NCBI GenBank assembly: GCA_964356195.1 | Contig: CAYHGP010000032.1 | Location: forward strand, 1 to 7,907 | DNA: 7,907 nt | Direction of reading: 5' to 3' | Source: 2-02-FULL-48-14 sp964356195 | Lineage (GTDB): Bacteria; Patescibacteriota; Gracilibacteria; UBA1369; 2-02-FULL-48-14 | Shown: one piece after another, positions 5,939 through 7,907 of the stretch | How the letters are laid out: each line of letters starts with the position of its first letter | How positions within the stretch are numbered: the first letter of the stretch is position 1 | Notes under the pieces: generated by a model | The model's database searches: none | Seen by the model: the letters and a program-made list of their open reading frames with translations, nothing else | Told to the model about the DNA's origin: nothing | Made by a program: the position numbers and the translations under genes

Positions 5939-6647
5939 TGTTGAAAAGGGCTAACTGAATTTCTTCTGAATTGAGTATTCGGTACTCGCCGAGCTTTAGA
6001 CTCCCTAATTCCAGTTTTCCAATAGCAGTGCGTTTTAATGAAAAAACCGTGTGACCGAAGAGTTCCATCATTCGACGGATTTGGCGTTTGCGGCCTTCCT
6101 TTAGGATGAGTTCCAGCCAAGTTGCTCGGGCTGTTTCGCCCAAAACTCTGCTTTGAATAGGCTGTAATTGTACTCCGTCCAGTTCCACGCCGCTCGCGAG
6201 TTGCTCTAACGTTTCGTCGCTCACATGGCCAAACACGCCCACTTCATAAGTTTTCTGGTGGCCATAGCGGGGATGGGTGAGGCGCAGAGTTAAATCTCCA
6301 TCGGAAGAAAATAAAAGAAGGCCTTCGGAATCTCGGTCGAGGCGCCCGACGGGGTTGAGATGCTGGAATTGTCGCGGGAGGATTTCCATTACGGTTTTTG
6401 CTCCGAAGGGGTCGCTCCGTGTGGTGACGTAGCCCACCGGTTTATTAAAAGCGATTGTGATTTTTTCTTCATCAAAATGCAAAGGTCTTCCTTCCACAAC
6501 AATGGTGTCGGTTTCGGAAACTTGGACCCCTTGTTCGTGTACTATTTTACCGTTCACTTGAACCTTACCCGCCTCGATGAGTTTTTCAGCGGCTCGACGG
6601 GAACAGTATCCACTAGAGGCAATTCGTTTTTGAAGTCGTTCAGTCAT
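5919..6647 (-). CDS. rluB: RsuA/RluB-family rRNA pseudouridine synthase
   Basis: Converts a specific uridine in ribosomal RNA to pseudouridine during ribosome assembly in the cytoplasm. At 242 residues it has the usual two-domain build. An S4 RNA-binding domain (about 2-58: ERLQKRIASSGYCSRRAAEK, then KVQVNGKIV) is followed by the catalytic domain opening with FNKPVGYVTT (67-76). The catalytic motif is GRLDRDSEGLLL (101-112) with nucleophile Asp104. KTYEV (132-136) and EGRKRQIRRM (184-193) follow, then the LKR.AIG..L end block. The S4 domain and length fit RluB/RsuA-type enzymes; the family member and target uridine (RluB 23S, RsuA 16S, RluE or RluF) cannot be set from sequence alone, so the symbol is provisional. 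It starts 3 bases after the stop of the helicase-like gene. AAGGA lies 15 bases before the ATG, too far for a good ribosome site. Its end overlaps pyrD by 20 bases. Confidence 0.93.
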   Translation of the reverse strand: MTERLQKRIASSGYCSRRAAEKLIEAGKVQVNGKIVHEQGVQVSETDTIVVEGRPLHFDEEKITIAFNKPVGYVTTRSDPFGAKTVMEILPRQFQHLNPVGRLDRDSEGLLLFSSDGDLTLRLTHPRYGHQKTYEVGVFGHVSDETLEQLASGVELDGVQLQPIQSRVLGETARATWLELILKEGRKRQIRRMMELFGHTVFSLKRTAIGKLELGSLKLGEYRILNSEEIQLALFNNEQQNH

Positions 6648-6650
6648 TTC

Positions 6651-7907
6651 TTAATTAAAGTATCCTTCGTAGTCGGAAACTCGAGGGTCGAGAATGAGAA
6701 TCTTTTTTTCTTCCCATGCGTTTCCTAAGAAGGTGTTCAAAACATTTTGGAAACGCAGGCTGGCCTGGGGAAGGGTGAACTCTTTGTACGCGTCTTTGTA
6801 GAAAACGCTGCGGCCTTTTTGGATTGGGTCGGCGGGACTCGCAAAGGGGATGCGGTGAAGTCCTAGAAACTTAAGTTTAATGCCTTCCGACAGGAGGAAA
6901 TCGAGAAAAGTCTCATTGCCCACAAAAACATTTTTACCATCGGTTTTTTCCGCCATTTTTGAGATTTTGCCCATGCCTCCACTCAAGTTTTGAACAAAAA
7001 GAGTGAGGCCCATTTCTTTAATTATTTTTGTACATTTGTAGAAAAATTGTTCGCCGGTGGCCATGGAATTCACAAGCAAAATGGAGTTGCCTCCCACCTC
7101 CGGAAGCCAGCTTTTAAGTTCGTTTACAACTCCTTCCAAATTTTCAAATTCGTTAGGACTTTTGATTTTTGTTTTGGGATAGTAGAGTGGAAGGGGGACG
7201 ATTTCTTTTTGTGAAACGGTCGTGATTTCATTGGGAAGTCCAAGCTCCTTTTTAAGGAAAGAGAAATTGTCGTTGAGGTCTCCATGGTGGCAAAACAAAT
7301 ACAAATTTGGAATGTCTTTCCATACGCGTTCTGAAAAAAGTTCCGCAGGGTTTTCGGGGAAAGCGTGAACGATGGGTTGATCTTCTTTGCTCAAAGTAAG
7401 CCACAAAATGGGGCTACCCATGCGCAGGATTTTTGTCATGTAGGCGAGGTAGCGGCTGAATTCTTCAAGTGCCGGAGTTTTTTTGCAGTCGTTGCTCAGG
7501 GCGGCCACGGAGCTTTCAATAGATTCCGCAGAACCTTTTATATTATTCCATTCCTTGGTGTTGAGGTGATGGGCTTCCACCACAAGCGTGTGGTGTGGAT
7601 CATTCGCCATCCCTTCTTTCTGAATGATCATGCCCAGAAATCCAAAGAGGATGGAAACTTTAGCGGCAACTTGATCTATGACCGGTTCCAAAGTGGGATT
7701 GTCTTTTTTAAGCCGATTGAGGTCCTGAAGGAAGCGACTTTCATTGAGGCGGATATGCCAGGCAGCTTCCATGCTTTTCACGAACTGCTCCACCAGCCCT
7801 ACAACCGTGTGCGGGGGTAAAGCGAGTAAAGGTTCTTTGCGACTGCGATCTTTCAAGAAATAAATGGAACTTACCGCCATTACTTTTTTTTGCTGGGCCC
7901 TATGTTC
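6651..7907 (-). CDS. DinG/XPD-like helicase homologue with degenerate ATPase motifs (5' end beyond window)
   Basis: The frame stays open through the right edge, reading EHRAQQKKV before the ATG at 7880, so the true start is probably outside. Residues here are numbered from that ATG (409 to the stop). Family assignment comes from several collinear blocks of DinG-type superfamily 2 helicases: motif Ia-like PPHTVVGLVEQF (22-33), DEAH-like VVEAHHL (100-106), motif III position LYLFCHHGDL then FSFLKKELGL (193-214), motif IV region NSILLVNS (265-272), and the tail RIPFASPADPIQKGRS (343-358), FTLPQASLRFQ (368-378) and ILILDPR (394-400). In active relatives these read TGTGKS, DEAH, TSATL and QG.GR.IR. 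Here the P-loop is at best RAQQKKV, the DEAH Asp is Val101, SAT is CHH, and motif VI is QNVLNTFLGN without arginines. No Fe-S cysteine set is visible. It is likely unable to hydrolyse ATP, perhaps acting as a structural or regulatory DNA-binding partner. First gene seen of the minus-strand block. Confidence 0.8.
   Translation of the reverse strand, partial: EHRAQQKKVMAVSSIYFLKDRSRKEPLLALPPHTVVGLVEQFVKSMEAAWHIRLNESRFLQDLNRLKKDNPTLEPVIDQVAAKVSILFGFLGMIIQKEGMANDPHHTLVVEAHHLNTKEWNNIKGSAESIESSVAALSNDCKKTPALEEFSRYLAYMTKILRMGSPILWLTLSKEDQPIVHAFPENPAELFSERVWKDIPNLYLFCHHGDLNDNFSFLKKELGLPNEITTVSQKEIVPLPLYYPKTKIKSPNEFENLEGVVNELKSWLPEVGGNSILLVNSMATGEQFFYKCTKIIKEMGLTLFVQNLSGGMGKISKMAEKTDGKNVFVGNETFLDFLLSEGIKLKFLGLHRIPFASPADPIQKGRSVFYKDAYKEFTLPQASLRFQNVLNTFLGNAWEEKKILILDPRVSDYEGYFN

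Noticed and set aside
7365..7820. 151-codon plus-strand open frame (and other long antisense frames, such as 406-1071 minus).
   Set aside because: They lie wholly opposite well-supported genes, and their translations look like shadow sequence with no motif or start signal.

Overview
This window carries two convergent gene blocks in ordinary bacterial code. TGA appears as a stop (end of the lipoprotein gene), all large frames are intact under code 11, and there are no introns. Gene density is very high. Start codons mostly follow short A/T-rich stretches with no convincing Shine-Dalgarno site. The compact layout and divergent but intact housekeeping proteins fit a small-genome, uncultivated-type bacterium. 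A Patescibacteria/CPR lineage such as Peregrinibacteria is my best guess, but this is inference from style and protein flavour; no rRNA or other lineage marker is present.

Plus strand, 1-2744: the 3' end of an F-type ATP synthase operon. It holds the tail of atpG (gamma), complete atpD (beta), a 266-residue predicted lipoprotein gene, and a divergent atpC (epsilon) that overlaps the lipoprotein stop by 4 bases (ATGA). The unusual point is the lipoprotein, cotranscribed between two subunits of the cytoplasmic F1 head that are normally adjacent. A 6-bp perfect stem-loop sits exactly on the atpD stop codon, and a weak terminator-like hairpin follows atpC.

Plus strand, 2854-4857: a 589-residue soluble protein of no family I recognise, followed by a possible 60-residue protein. 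A strong extended -10 promoter (TGCTATAAT) lies just in front of the small gene. Two strong hairpins lie in tandem inside the large gene.

Minus strand, 7907-4850 (read leftward): a tight three-gene block. First is a DinG/XPD-like helicase homologue whose ATPase motifs all look degraded although the frame is intact; it runs open through the right edge of the window. Next is an RsuA/RluB-family pseudouridine synthase, then a class 2 (membrane/quinone type) dihydroorotate dehydrogenase, pyrD, with cysteine where class 2 enzymes normally have the catalytic serine. The rluB-like gene starts 3 bases after the helicase-like stop, and pyrD overlaps rluB by 20 bases, so they are probably cotranscribed. 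pyrD ends tail-to-tail with the 60-residue gene, overlapping it by 8 bases.

Functionally the recognisable genes cover energy conversion (ATP synthase), rRNA modification and pyrimidine synthesis. The most notable candidates are the ATP-operon lipoprotein, the apparently dead DinG-like helicase, the orphan 589-residue protein, and the Cys-type class 2 PyrD. No mobile element, CRISPR array, tRNA or rRNA was seen, and no gene-free stretch exceeds about 110 bases.
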